A stretch of 64,000 nucleotides of DNA from Methanofervidicoccus sp. A16 (GTDB lineage: Archaea; AGJL01; Methanococci; Methanococcales; Methanococcaceae). The first letter of the stretch is position 1. Each line of letters begins with the position of its first letter. Both the position numbers and the translations under genes were made by a program. Below are positions 37,336 to 46,896 of this stretch, in pieces. Below the pieces are notes generated by a model. That model made no database searches and was not told where the DNA came from. It saw only the letters and a list, made by a program, of their open reading frames with translations. The stretch spans positions 1,364,001 through 1,428,000 of the forward strand of contig NZ_CP022242.1 in NCBI RefSeq assembly GCF_003351865.1. The letters are read 5' to 3'.

Positions 37336-37619
37336 ACCCCGGTTCCCATCAAGATTGTGATTAGAAGAATAATAATAAAATATGGTTATTATAATAAGAA
37401 TAATAAAAATTTAAAAGTAATAACAATAAAAAGGGATAGAGATAAAAATAAACCTTCCTTCCCATCAGTAGTGATCAATGAAAATAATCAGTATTTGGAT
37501 ATTCTAAGATCTTTCCGAACACTTAGGTAAAAATCTTTTTCTTATTTTTTATTATTTATTATTATTTTTATAATTATTCTTATTATTCTTTAAACTATTC
37601 TTTTGATGGGAATTAAGGT
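37336..37619 (-). mobile_element. A-type element remnant inside a longer element end
   Basis: The outer left end is ACCCCGGTTCCCATCAAG; a second left end, ACCTTCCTTCCCATCAG, begins at about 37452. The right end is CTTTTGATGGGAATTAAGGT. Only part of the A core remains (GATCTTTCCGAACACTTAGG). Flanks share AATTATTAT loosely but not as a clean duplication. Confidence 0.65.
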
Positions 37620-37651
37620 TTTAAATTATTATTATTTTTATTATTTTATTT

Positions 37652-38596
37652 TTAAATATCCTTTACCTCCTCCCAGCAGGCCTTTAAAACCTGGACAGAG
37701 TGTCTAAAGGTTTCAAGTTCCTCGGGGCTTATCTTTATAGGTACTATCTCCTCAATACCTTTTTTACCTAACTTAACTGGCACCCCTATGCATATACCAC
37801 TTATACCGTCTATCTCTCCATCTAAGTATGTAGATAGTGTCAATACCCTCTTGTCGTCGTTGATTATCGTTCTTATTACATTAACCACCGCAGAGGCAGG
37901 ACCGTACTCCGATCCCCCTTTTAACTTAATTATCTCCTCTCCCCTATTCTTTACAAGTTCCACTATCTCCTTATAGGGCAAATTCTCAAAACCAGGCATC
38001 CTACTTATAGGTATCCCTCCAATAGCAGTTGCACTTAAAAGGGGCACCATTGTATCTCCATGCTCCCCTATTATCCTCGTCCTAACCTCCCCTATATGTA
38101 CCCCGAAGTACTTTGCAATAGATACCTTAAACCTCATAGAGTCTAAGTGAGTACCTAATCCAAATACCTGGCTCCTGTCGTAGCCACTCTCAAAGAGTGC
38201 CTTCTGAGTCATAATATCTACAGGGTTTGTTACTATGAACAACTTGGTATCACAGGTTTTAGATATGTCCTTAACGTAGTTCTTGATAATCTTTGCATTT
38301 ATCTTTGCAAGATCTAACCTGGACATTCCATCCTTCCTCGGCACCCCTGCAGAAATCACTGTAATCTCACTACCATCTACAGCATCTGGGATCTCCTTAT
38401 CACTGTAGATTTCTATCTCTGCATCCCTGGACTCTGCTGCAAGGGCATCGTACATATCCATCCTAATACCCTCTAATTTTTTTAGAGATTTCTCCCTGGA
38501 TATAAGAACTATATGTTTTATAATAGGATCTCTTGCAAGTAAAAAGGACACTGTAGATCCTATCCTTCCAGAGGCTCCAATAACTGATATCTTCAT
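37652..38596 (-). CDS. mdh: Malate dehydrogenase (LDH/MDH family)
   Basis: This 314-residue NAD(P)-dependent enzyme has the dinucleotide loop GASGRIGS at the N-terminus, the VTNPVDIMT segment, and the catalytic histidine in GEHGDTMVPL. It resembles the MJ0490-type enzyme of methanogens, which reduces oxaloacetate to malate (and may act on sulfolactate-type substrates). That fits an incomplete reductive TCA pathway together with the fumarase beta gene in this window. RBS AGGTGGAAGG. Confidence 0.92.
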   Translation of the reverse strand: MKISVIGASGRIGSTVSFLLARDPIIKHIVLISREKSLKKLEGIRMDMYDALAAESRDAEIEIYSDKEIPDAVDGSEITVISAGVPRKDGMSRLDLAKINAKIIKNYVKDISKTCDTKLFIVTNPVDIMTQKALFESGYDRSQVFGLGTHLDSMRFKVSIAKYFGVHIGEVRTRIIGEHGDTMVPLLSATAIGGIPISRMPGFENLPYKEIVELVKNRGEEIIKLKGGSEYGPASAVVNVIRTIINDDKRVLTLSTYLDGEIDGISGICIGVPVKLGKKGIEEIVPIKISPEELETFRHSVQVLKACWEEVKDI

Positions 38597-38755
38597 CCTT
38601 CCACCTGTAATACTTTTGGATAGAAAATATTAAATATTATTACTAATAGTGTTAGTATTAATACGATTATCTTTAGAAAGTAATATATAGTTAAAGTTTT
38701 TTTTAACATATCTAAAGTATACTTTAATAAATACTATATCTAGGAGGTTTTTACT

Positions 38756-38974
38756 ATGGAAAGGGATAATAGAACCCCAGATATAGAGGAGATAGATATT
38801 TTAGCTATTGGATTACTACTCACAGCCCCTATGATGTCTGAGTACGAGATGAGATGTATCGTATGCAAACTGAAAAAAATAGCAAGAAAAAAGAAGATGG
38901 CAAATTACAAAAGTGTCAATGAGATATTAGACGACTGGGCTAGTAGAGCCTACCAGTTAACTATGAAGTACTAA
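38756..38974 (+). CDS. Small conserved-looking hypothetical protein
   Basis: This 72-residue soluble protein has an acidic N-terminus, a hydrophobic helix (DILAIGLLLTAPMM), two cysteines (CIVC), and a basic segment (KLKKIARKKK) that could bind nucleic acid. A strong AGGAGG ribosome binding site lies before the ATG, supporting expression. I do not recognise the family. It is convergent with the short membrane-protein gene that ends 2 bases away. Confidence 0.7.
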   Translation: MERDNRTPDIEEIDILAIGLLLTAPMMSEYEMRCIVCKLKKIARKKKMANYKSVNEILDDWASRAYQLTMKY

Positions 38975-38975
38975 C

Positions 38976-39113
38976 TTACCAACCCATTAGGAAGTAAGGT
39001 ATAAGGGAAAGTATCATAATTATTCCTATGAATATAGTTAATAACTTCTTTAATTCTTTATCTTTATAATTTTTATTACTTTTATTATATTTATTTTTAC
39101 CTCTCCTTTTCAT
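38976..39113 (-). CDS. 45-residue single-span membrane protein (candidate)
   Basis: The ATG at 39113 lies inside the last codons of the CYTH gene, in another frame, and the ORF runs to a TAA at 38976. The first 24 residues are very basic and Asn-rich (MKRRGKNKYNK and on); then comes one hydrophobic helix (LLTIFIGIIMILSLIPYFL) ending in MGW. GAGGGATATCC before the ATG matches the local ribosome binding site style, and the stop sits right against the convergent 72-residue gene. Translational coupling with the CYTH gene is likely. Function unknown; could be chance, but the layout argues for a gene. Confidence 0.55.
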   Translation of the reverse strand: MKRRGKNKYNKSNKNYKDKELKKLLTIFIGIIMILSLIPYFLMGW

Positions 39114-39666
39114 GGATATCCCTCAGTTCCAGGTAAGATAACCTTACCAGTCTCTTCTCACTGATATTTAAGGATTTAATTAGATTCATAAGATCCTTCA
39201 TAGCCTCTTCTCTCTCAGATTCAGATTTAACAGTTTTTTCAAATTCGGCAAAGTATCCTATCCCCTCCACCTCGTCAATAGACACAGTTATATCTTCACT
39301 GTTTTTGTATATCTCCCTTATCTTCTTAATTGGAGGTAGTGGTTTAAATCCAAGTTTTTCCAGTATCACCTTGGTAACATCTCCGTCATTTACAATAACC
39401 TGATACTCCTCCCTAGTCTTTGATTTATCGTCTATCTTTGGCCCTTTGTAGGTTAAATAGTAATTTATATACTTCTTGTAGAAATCTACAGATTTCCTTA
39501 CCCTAAGTGCCTCGTCAGTTTTTCTAAAATCCCTATCTATACCGTTAAAGTAGGTATCGATTTCTTCAATTTTAGTATATTTTTTAAATCCTAAATTTTC
39601 TAGATTACGGGTAAGATTTGGTATTTCATCTTTCTCCAATCTAACTTTTAACTCTACTTCGATCAT
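39097..39666 (-). CDS. CYTH-domain protein (class IV adenylate cyclase / triphosphatase fold)
   Basis: This 189-residue protein has the CYTH signature ExExK in EVELKV at the N-terminus, DTYFNG, ALRVRKS, LTYKGPKID and SIDEVEGIGYFAEFE, which line the triphosphate tunnel. Members are class IV adenylate cyclases (CyaB) or inorganic/thiamine triphosphatases; archaeal ones are mostly unproven. Its ATG overlaps the stop of the ACT-domain gene by four bases, so the two are translationally coupled. Confidence 0.85.
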   Translation of the reverse strand: MIEVELKVRLEKDEIPNLTRNLENLGFKKYTKIEEIDTYFNGIDRDFRKTDEALRVRKSVDFYKKYINYYLTYKGPKIDDKSKTREEYQVIVNDGDVTKVILEKLGFKPLPPIKKIREIYKNSEDITVSIDEVEGIGYFAEFEKTVKSESEREEAMKDLMNLIKSLNISEKRLVRLSYLELRDIHEKER

Positions 39667-40097
39667 AATACCACCAAACTTTTAATATAGGGCTTTAACA
39701 CCTTCCTTAACTCCTCCACATCCACGTTCTCTATCTCAAGCCATATGACCACATGATCCTTCTCCTTTTCAAGGGTTGTAGATAGTATATTGCCCCCTAT
39801 CTCCGATATCTTCGAGGATATATCTGCCAGTAATCCTATTCTATCCTCAGCTACGATCCTGATCTTCCTAGTTAGCAAACTGATATAGCCCTTCTCTATT
39901 AGATATCTCCCCTCCTCTGTTAAATAAACTCCTCCATTTTTACCCTTTTTTGTAATTACTAAACCTAAATCCCTCAAAACTCTTATGTATCTATCTACAT
40001 TCTTCGGATGTAGATTTAACCTATTGGAGATCTCTCTAACTGTGTTGCACTCAGTTAGAAGTTCCATTATTTTTTTAGTTGTGCCCTCAACTTTCAT
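39663..40097 (-). CDS. Winged-helix / ACT-domain regulator
   Basis: This 144-residue protein combines an N-terminal winged helix-turn-helix (about residues 1-70; TVREISNRLNLHPKNVDRYI) with a C-terminal ACT domain (IRIVAEDRIGLLADISSKI), the small-ligand module usual for amino acids. It is probably a transcription regulator. Because it is coupled to the CYTH gene, it may control that gene or respond to the same signal, which is inference. RBS GGGAGG. It diverges from moaC. Confidence 0.82.
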   Translation of the reverse strand: MKVEGTTKKIMELLTECNTVREISNRLNLHPKNVDRYIRVLRDLGLVITKKGKNGGVYLTEEGRYLIEKGYISLLTRKIRIVAEDRIGLLADISSKISEIGGNILSTTLEKEKDHVVIWLEIENVDVEELRKVLKPYIKSLVVL

Positions 40098-40191
40098 CCT
40101 CCCACAGAGACATAACTTACTATATCGTAACTGTTATTTATTATTAATTATTACTTTGTTATTAATTTTAACAGTTTAAAAAGGTGAAAAG

Positions 40192-40650
40192 ATGTTAACC
40201 CATGTGGATGAAAAGGGAGTGAAGATGGTAGATATCTCAGATAAGGAGGATAAACATAGGGAATGCATTGCAAGAGGCTTTATCAAGTTGAAACCCTCTA
40301 CAGTGGAGGCGATCTCTAAGGGAGAGATAATAAAAGGGGATGTGCTAACTACAGCCCAGGTTGCAGCGATAATGGCAGTAAAGAATACCTCAAATATAAT
40401 TCCCTTATGCCATCCTATTCCTATAACTGGAGTAAATGTTGAATTTAAAATAGAAAGAGACGGTATAGAGGTGGAGGTAAGGGTAAAAACTACCTATAAA
40501 ACAGGTGTGGAGATGGAGGCACTTACAGGTGTTTCAGTAGCACTTCTAACAATATGGGATATGGTAAAATCTATTGAAAAGGATGAAGATGGGCAGTATC
40601 CAGATACTGAGATACGTAGTATAAAAGTTGTAAGTAAGGTAAAGGAGTAA
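40192..40650 (+). CDS. moaC: Cyclic pyranopterin monophosphate synthase MoaC
   Basis: This 152-residue protein makes cyclic pyranopterin monophosphate in molybdopterin synthesis, needed for formylmethanofuran and formate dehydrogenases. The sequence has [43 protein letters not shown] and [20 protein letters not shown], all family-specific. RBS AAAAAGGTGAAAAG. Dph2 follows after 10 bases. Confidence 0.95.
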   Translation: MLTHVDEKGVKMVDISDKEDKHRECIARGFIKLKPSTVEAISKGEIIKGDVLTTAQVAAIMAVKNTSNIIPLCHPIPITGVNVEFKIERDGIEVEVRVKTTYKTGVEMEALTGVSVALLTIWDMVKSIEKDEDGQYPDTEIRSIKVVSKVKE

Positions 40651-40660
40651 GGTTGATAGG

Positions 40661-41623
40661 ATGTGGGACTTGGAGAGGGATAGGGTTATAAGAGAGATAT
40701 TAAGGCATAAGGGAAAGAGAATACTCTTCCAGGCTCCTGAAGGGTTGAAGTTAGAGGTTGAGAGGGAGATAGAGGAGATAAGGAGGTACTTTAAAGATAG
40801 AGGTAGGGAGGATATAGAACTTATAATATGGGGTGGTAGTGCCTTTGGAGCCTGTGATGTATGTGATAGGGAGGGAAGTTATCTAAATGTGGATCTTATT
40901 ATACACTATGGACATGAGGAATTGCCTTACGTAAGATCGGAGATACCTGTTGTCTATATTCCAGTTTATTACAAACCTGATAGGGAACATCTGATGGAGA
41001 TATTCAGGGATATCGATAGAATACTTGAGGAGTACGGAGATCCTGTAATAACTACTACGGTGCAGTTTAAAAGGATCCTTGAGAGGTACAATCCCTATTT
41101 AGTACTTGGGTGTAGGGCAAATATAACCTTGGAAGGGGATAGGGATATCCTTTATATAGGAAGTGGGAGGTTTCACCCATTAATGCTGGCATATAAGTTT
41201 AGAAGGGAGGTACTTACATACAACCCTATAACGAGGGAGTTCTCGAAGATAAGGAGAGATGAGGTCGAAGGTTTTATAAAGAGGAGGCTGGGAGTAATAT
41301 CTAAATTGCATTTAAATCCTCCGAGGAAAATCGGAGTTGTACTATCTACAAAGAAGGGCCAATGTAGAATTCATGTGTTTGAGAGAGTAATTAAAATACT
41401 TAGAGAGAGAGGTATAAAATATATTCCTATAGTGTTAGACAATATAGCCCCTGAAAATCTAATATACAATGTAGACGCCTACGTTGTATGTGGCTGTCCA
41501 AGGGTGGTGTTAGACGATTATATCAACTATAAGAAGATACTTTTGACACCTAAGGAGTTTGAAATGTATATAACTGGCAATTTCGATTATCAGTTGGATG
41601 AAATATTGCCTGAGGATTTTTAA
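40661..41623 (+). CDS. dph2: Diphthamide biosynthesis enzyme Dph2
   Basis: This 320-residue protein is the archaeal enzyme that transfers the aminocarboxypropyl group of SAM to a histidine of elongation factor 2. Three separated cysteines that bind its 4Fe-4S cluster are seen in FGACDVCD, VLGCRANI and VCGCPRVV, one per repeat of the fold. LFQAPEGLK near the N-terminus is typical. It is the second gene after moaC and probably co-transcribed. Confidence 0.92.
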   Translation: MWDLERDRVIREILRHKGKRILFQAPEGLKLEVEREIEEIRRYFKDRGREDIELIIWGGSAFGACDVCDREGSYLNVDLIIHYGHEELPYVRSEIPVVYIPVYYKPDREHLMEIFRDIDRILEEYGDPVITTTVQFKRILERYNPYLVLGCRANITLEGDRDILYIGSGRFHPLMLAYKFRREVLTYNPITREFSKIRRDEVEGFIKRRLGVISKLHLNPPRKIGVVLSTKKGQCRIHVFERVIKILRERGIKYIPIVLDNIAPENLIYNVDAYVVCGCPRVVLDDYINYKKILLTPKEFEMYITGNFDYQLDEILPEDF

Positions 41624-42256
41624 GTAGGTGAATATTCATAAAGAACATGTTAAGAACATAACATTATTAAAATTAAAATAATAATTATAAAAAATATATT
41701 AAAGTTAAAAAAATAATAAAAGAAATTAATAAATATAAAAAAGGAACAAAAATTCTCTTAAGAAAAGGGTTTAACAGAAATCCTGCCCTACTCCTTCACT
41801 ACATACTATAAACCTGAGGATAAAGTCATAATTTAACTAATATATATATATATTTTTATTATTTTTATTTTTATTATTTTAAGTATTAACAGTTTTTTAG
41901 GGTCTTTATTTTTTTTAATTTCAATTATTTTTCTATTATTTTAATTATTATTTAAGATCTCGATATTATTATATATGATTTAAAAAAGTTTTATTTTATT
42001 TTTGTAATAAATCAGAAAAATATAAAATCTCAAAAAAATTGCTATCTACTTAAGAAAGAAGAAAATGACAAAGGTTGGAAGAATAAAAGAGTAAAATCTC
42101 ACCGTTATCTCTTGGAATACCCTTAGTCCTGTAAATTCCGCTGACCCCCTTTTTCAGGATTTTTTACTCTTTTTTATTTTATTTTTATTATTCTTTAAAA
42201 TTTATTATAAAAAGTTAAAAAATAAAAAGTCAAGTAGTTATGGAATATAACTTCCC
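41624..42256. other. Convergent intergenic gap dph2 / hdrB
   Basis: These 633 A+T-rich bases hold repeat C at about 41760-41815. A G+C-richer patch is at about 42105-42165 (CTTAGTCCTGTAAATTCC, GCTGACCCCC), in which TCCTG and CAGGA could pair around a loop before T-runs; this may be a terminator for dph2. No gene recognised. Confidence 0.45.
41755..41815 (+). repeat. Degenerate intergenic repeat C, copy 5
   Basis: ACAGAAATCCTGCCCTACTC followed by CACTACATACTATAAACC matches the first half of the C consensus. Confidence 0.45.
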
Positions 42257-43153
42257 TTATCCTTTCAGTCCCAACTTCTCAAGTACTGGATCACAGGATA
42301 TAAAGTGTAGATCCAGTGCAACATCCTCAGGTTTCATACCCATAGCAAGACCTAACAACTGGGAGTAGTGTATAACTGGCAACGAATACTCCCTTCCAAA
42401 TTTCTCCTTTATCTCTATCTGCCCTCTATCAAACTGTAAGTGGCAGAATGGACATACCTCTGTAATACAGTCTCCTCCAGCATTAATTACATTTCTTATC
42501 TTTGTCTCTGTAATCTTCAGTGCAGTCTCCAAGTCTCTAGCCCTTACACCTCCTCCAGCACCACAGCACATCTGTTTATCTGGGTAGTATATAGATTTGG
42601 CACCTATAGCCTCCACAAGAACGTCAAAGGATTTTGGCCTCTCTGCACTCTCTAAATTTTTTATATCAGTTGGTTTCAAGTAGTGACATCCATAATGAAC
42701 TGCCACGTTTAAGTCCAACGGCCTTACAACCTTCTCCCTTATGGCGTCTGGGCTGTAGTCGAAGTAGAGTACCTCTGGCAGGTGTCTAACACGTACCTTT
42801 CCCTTGTACTCGTAGCCGTACTTTGAGAGGATCTTATTTACTTTCTCCCTTGCTCTCTCGTTCTCATGGAGTATGTGGTTTGCCTCGTAGAGGGAACCGT
42901 AGCAACCGTTACAGATAGTTAGTATATCCAGTCCCCTCTCCTCTGCAACACAGAGGTTTCTTCCTGCAAGGGTTAGCCATGTTAGTAGGTCGAAGGAACC
43001 AAATACTCCTGGAGCAGGACAACAGGATGCCTTCTCAAAAGGATACAACTTTATACCTAACTTATCCAACGCCTTATAGGTTGCACTCTCTATACCTGGA
43101 TACCTGTTAGGTGCAATGCATCCTAAGAAGAACAAAAACTCTAACTCCTTCAT
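42257..43153 (-). CDS. hdrB: CoB-CoM heterodisulfide reductase subunit B
   Basis: This 298-residue subunit carries the heterodisulfide-reducing site of HdrABC, which reduces CoM-S-S-CoB, the last step of methanogenesis. Two CCG domains are visible: [12 protein letters not shown] with CCPAPGVFG, and [10 protein letters not shown] with QMCCGAGGG, which bind the noncubane Fe-S clusters. It follows hdrC by 11 bases. The hdrA gene is not in the window; separate location is usual in Methanococcales. RBS AAGGTGAAACT. Confidence 0.96.
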   Translation of the reverse strand: MKELEFLFFLGCIAPNRYPGIESATYKALDKLGIKLYPFEKASCCPAPGVFGSFDLLTWLTLAGRNLCVAEERGLDILTICNGCYGSLYEANHILHENERAREKVNKILSKYGYEYKGKVRVRHLPEVLYFDYSPDAIREKVVRPLDLNVAVHYGCHYLKPTDIKNLESAERPKSFDVLVEAIGAKSIYYPDKQMCCGAGGGVRARDLETALKITETKIRNVINAGGDCITEVCPFCHLQFDRGQIEIKEKFGREYSLPVIHYSQLLGLAMGMKPEDVALDLHFISCDPVLEKLGLKG

Positions 43154-43164
43154 AGTTTCACCTT

Positions 43165-43752
43165 TTAATTAATCTCTGTCCAGTCCTTAGTTTCAATCTC
43201 TTCTAACTCCTTAGTTTCAGGGCTGATACCTGCATTTTTACAGAATTCAGTATCTTCCATAACTCCCCTTATATGCTCCAGTACCTCAGGATACTTGTAG
43301 GTTGTTGGAGGTACTTCACTTAAACCTAACTTCTTTCTAACCTCTTTCATTTTATCGTTTATAGGTACTGCATGACCAGTTAAAAATACGTAAAGTGCAG
43401 TTTTTCTATGGGCAAGGGCAACATACCCCATCTGGAATGCTATATTTCTCATAGCCTTAATAATTTCTGTAATCTTCACATCCCTTGGACATCTCTCGTA
43501 GCAGGTATAACATGTAGTACATTTCCAGAGATCTTCACTTTTTATATAATCTCCGTATCCAAATATGGCAGCCCTTATTAATTTTCTCGTTCTGTACGCA
43601 GTTATTCTTCCACTTGGACATCCTCCTGTACAGGTTCCACACTGGTAGCACCTGGTAAAGGATCTTATTACATCCTCCTCTCCTATCTTTTTTCCAATCT
43701 CTACTAATTTCTCTGGAAGTTTTGGATTGAAATCTTTGACACTTATAACCAT
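43165..43752 (-). CDS. hdrC: CoB-CoM heterodisulfide reductase subunit C
   Basis: This 195-residue iron-sulfur subunit passes electrons from HdrA to HdrB. Two 4Fe-4S motifs are seen: [14 protein letters not shown] (about residues 35-48) and [12 protein letters not shown] (about residues 78-89). It is the first gene of the hdrC-hdrB pair. RBS GGGGTGATATC. Confidence 0.95.
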   Translation of the reverse strand: MVISVKDFNPKLPEKLVEIGKKIGEEDVIRSFTRCYQCGTCTGGCPSGRITAYRTRKLIRAAIFGYGDYIKSEDLWKCTTCYTCYERCPRDVKITEIIKAMRNIAFQMGYVALAHRKTALYVFLTGHAVPINDKMKEVRKKLGLSEVPPTTYKYPEVLEHIRGVMEDTEFCKNAGISPETKELEEIETKDWTEIN

Positions 43753-44014
43753 GATATCACCCCTATTGATGTATGAAGGGAGATATATTTAAATGATATT
43801 TGTTGACATCTTTCTATAATACAGGTGTATAAACCCTTTAGTTATAGTTATGGATTATTTATTTTTTCAATATTTTTAACTAAATAATAAAATCCTTAAT
43901 TTCTATTGGATCAGTAATTAAAAAAATAATAAAAATTTTTTAGATTTATTATATTAATTTAAAAAAATTAATAAAAGAGATATAAAAAAGAAAAGAGAAA
44001 TCATTAAAAATTAT

Positions 44015-44440
44015 CAATATCTACCTTAATTCCCATCAAAGTAACGATTTAAATAATATTTAAATAATAAAAATAAGAATAATAAAAAGGACTAGAAAAA
44101 ACCTTAGTTCCCACCAGTAGTGATTAAAAGAATAATGAAAATGATAATCATTATAATAAAAATCATGATTAAAATAACTAGTATAAAATCTATATAAAAA
44201 CTATTGAATATCCTAAGACCCTTCCGAACCCTTAGATAAGATAGGAGATCTTATTCTGGTATCCACTATATATTAGAAGGTATTCAGAGGATCATTCTCC
44301 TCCAATCTTCTTTTTAAAATATTTTATATCGGAGATAATAGAAGTTTTCTATTTTTTAAACATTTTTTTATTTTTTATTTTTATTATTACTCTTATTATT
44401 TTTTAAACTATCCTTTTGATGGGAACTAGGGTCAATATCT
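44015..44440 (-). mobile_element. Composite MITE-like element with 8 bp target duplication
   Basis: CAATATCT flanks the whole unit at 44015-44022 and 44433-44440. The outer left end ACCTTAATTCCCATCAAAG (44023) is B-like; a second left end ACCTTAGTTCCCACCAG starts near 44100; the right end is CCTTTTGATGGGAACTAGGGT (44432). A full A core lies at about 44205-44310, with the hairpin TAAGATAGGAGATCTTA. Confidence 0.85.
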
Positions 44441-44648
44441 ATCTTTTTAGAACATTATCTAAAAAATATAAAACCAAATCTATTTAGGAAAAAACATTCT
44501 CTCCTCCAAAATATTCAAGAGTATATAAAGAGGTTTTATTCTCAAAAATTTTATTAATTTATGTCTTAATTATTTTATTATAATTTCATAATTTTTAAAT
44601 AGAAAGTAGGATATAAAAATCAAAAATTAATAATATATAAATCTCTAA

Positions 44649-45377
44649 TTATATGCTTAGAAGTGTTAAAAACCAATATATCACCACTGCAGAGATGCAT
44701 CCCACTATTGTACATATAAAGTTAACATGTTCATTGTTCAGCAGCCCTTTCCTCTCAAAGAGCGCTCCAGAGATGCTATCTGAGAGGTTTCCTAAGATAC
44801 CTGATATAGTACCAACTACGACAAGATAGAAGTTGTTAAACAGTAAAGCGGCTAAAAGTCCTATGAGGAGACCACCTATCAAACCTGCAACAGTACCTCC
44901 TAACGTTATACCTCCATCAGTACCTTTTTCAACCTTTTCAAAGGTAGTTATCAATATTGGAGTCTCCTCAGATAGGACTCCTAACTCGGAAGAGAATGTA
45001 TCTGAAGTAGCGGCAGCTATAGCACCCACGTATCCAACGAGAGCTGTGTTGTAATCTAGGATGCCAATAATATACATTATCACTATTAAAATCGCCACTA
45101 ACCCATTTGCTAGCACATTTTTTAAGGATCTTCTACACTCGTAAAGTTTCATAGATTCTTTTTTAGAACATCCTACTCTACTGACTAAACTACCTAACAC
45201 TAAGAAACTTAATATTATCAACAACCATTTTATATCTGTCCCCATAAGTATAATAAAGGCCATAAGGGTGGAGACTACTACACCGATATCGTCCAAGTAG
45301 TTCTTCTTCTTTATTATATAGGCTAAAATTACCACCACAACAAGGGTATATATAAATTTTATATATATATCCATCAT
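44649..45377 (-). CDS. DUF92 family integral membrane protein
   Basis: This 242-residue protein has about six to seven hydrophobic helices and the family motifs AAATSDTFSSELG and KGTDGGITLGGT. The DUF92 (TIGR00297) family includes plant phytyl-phosphate kinase VTE6, so a prenyl-phosphate or lipid-phosphate kinase role in archaeal lipid metabolism is possible but unproven. The start has GGTGAAAG followed by two adjacent ATGs (45377 or 45374). Confidence 0.85.
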   Translation of the reverse strand: MMDIYIKFIYTLVVVVILAYIIKKKNYLDDIGVVVSTLMAFIILMGTDIKWLLIILSFLVLGSLVSRVGCSKKESMKLYECRRSLKNVLANGLVAILIVIMYIIGILDYNTALVGYVGAIAAATSDTFSSELGVLSEETPILITTFEKVEKGTDGGITLGGTVAGLIGGLLIGLLAALLFNNFYLVVVGTISGILGNLSDSISGALFERKGLLNNEHVNFICTIVGCISAVVIYWFLTLLSI

Positions 45378-45482
45378 CTTTCACCAGAGGATTAAAGTTG
45401 TTTCAACCTTATGCACAATATGAAATAAAATATAATTTTAATAAATATCCCGATGTTTTATAAAAAGAATACGGTGATATCC

Positions 45483-46748
45483 ATGGAGAGCGGTAATAGA
45501 GAAAAGGATCTTTATCTATTTAAAAAAACTATTAAGGAGTTGAAGAGTAAAAAAGGAAAAGGTACTGAGTTGATAAGTCTCTATATACCTGCAAGAAGGA
45601 GAATATCTGATGTTGCCCAGTACCTAAGGGAGGAACTCTCCCAGTCCTCTAACATTAAAAGTAAAACAACGAGGAAGAACGTTCAGTCTGCAATTGAGGC
45701 AATTCTCCAAAGGTTGAAACTTCTAAAAGAACCCCTTGAGAAGGGAGTTATTATATTTTCAGGAATGGTTCCCAGGGGAGGGCCAGGGACTGAGAAGATG
45801 GAAACCTACGTTTTGGAGCCACCTGAACCTATAAAGACATTTATATACAGATGTGATTCCCAGTTCTATACGGAGCCCTTGGAGGACTTCCTAGAGGAGA
45901 AGGATGTATACGGTATCATACTTATAGATAGAAATGAGGCTACAATTGGGATAGTCAAGGGTAAAAATATTCAGATACTGAAGAGACTAACCAGTGGAGT
46001 TCCTGGAAAGTTCAAGGCTGGTGGACAATCTGCAAGGAGGTTGGAGAGGCTGATAGATGACGCTGCACACCAGTTTATGAAGAGGGTAGGGGAGTATGCA
46101 AATGAGGAGTTTCTACCTCTACTGAAGGAGAAGAAGTTAAAGGGCATACTTGTAGGAGGTCCTGGAAATACGAAGATCGAGTTTGTAAAGAAGGGATATC
46201 TCAACCATGAATTGAGAAAAATAGTTATCGATACATTTGATATATGCTATACTGAGGAGTTTGGAATTAGGGAACTGTTGGAAAAAGCCTCTGGTGTTTT
46301 AAGAGATTTAGAGTTGATGAAGGAGAGGGAAGTTGTTCAGAGATTCTTCAAAGAACTTATAAAGGAGGACGGTGGCCTCGCAGCCTACGGTGAAAAGGAG
46401 GTTATGAGATATCTCCAGATGGGTGCCGTAGATACCCTTATCATTACCGATAACATAAATATGTCCAGGGTAACTGTAAAGTGTAACAACTGTGATTTTG
46501 CCCAGGAGGTAAATGTGAAAAACGATGAACTTCCAAAATTTGAAGAGGATCTTAAAACGAAATCCTGCCCACAGTGTGGTGGGATGTTGTATATCGCCGA
46601 TAAAGAGGACATTATCGAATACTTTGCAAAACTCTGTGAAGAGACTGGAACAACCTTGAAAATAGTGTCTACAGATACTGAAGAAGGTAGTCAGATATAC
46701 AAGGCATTTAAAGGTATAGCTGCTATTTTGAGGTATAAGTTAGATTAA
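45483..46748 (+). CDS. prf1: Peptide chain release factor aRF1
   Basis: This protein of about 421 residues ends translation at all three stop codons. The stop-codon-reading NIKS motif is at about residues 57-60, the GGQ loop that triggers peptide release at about 180-182 (FKAGGQSARR), and a C-terminal zinc-type minidomain has CNNC and CPQCGG. The ATG at 45483 is chosen because CGGTGATATCC lies directly before it; an upstream in-frame ATG at 45453 has no such site. Confidence 0.95.
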   Translation: MESGNREKDLYLFKKTIKELKSKKGKGTELISLYIPARRRISDVAQYLREELSQSSNIKSKTTRKNVQSAIEAILQRLKLLKEPLEKGVIIFSGMVPRGGPGTEKMETYVLEPPEPIKTFIYRCDSQFYTEPLEDFLEEKDVYGIILIDRNEATIGIVKGKNIQILKRLTSGVPGKFKAGGQSARRLERLIDDAAHQFMKRVGEYANEEFLPLLKEKKLKGILVGGPGNTKIEFVKKGYLNHELRKIVIDTFDICYTEEFGIRELLEKASGVLRDLELMKEREVVQRFFKELIKEDGGLAAYGEKEVMRYLQMGAVDTLIITDNINMSRVTVKCNNCDFAQEVNVKNDELPKFEEDLKTKSCPQCGGMLYIADKEDIIEYFAKLCEETGTTLKIVSTDTEEGSQIYKAFKGIAAILRYKLD

Positions 46749-46896
46749 ATTTTAATAAATACCCTTTAATTTCTAAGAAAATAACAATATATTTTATAAT
46801 AATTATTTAATATTTTTATATATAGAATTTTACATATATTACTTTCTAGTAGAAATGACATTTATATAAAAATTGCTCTAATTTACAGGTGAAGAT

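Noticed and set aside
37336-37619. Target site duplication for this element
   Set aside because: AATTATTAT-like sequences occur on both sides but are offset from the ends and are common in this A+T-rich DNA.
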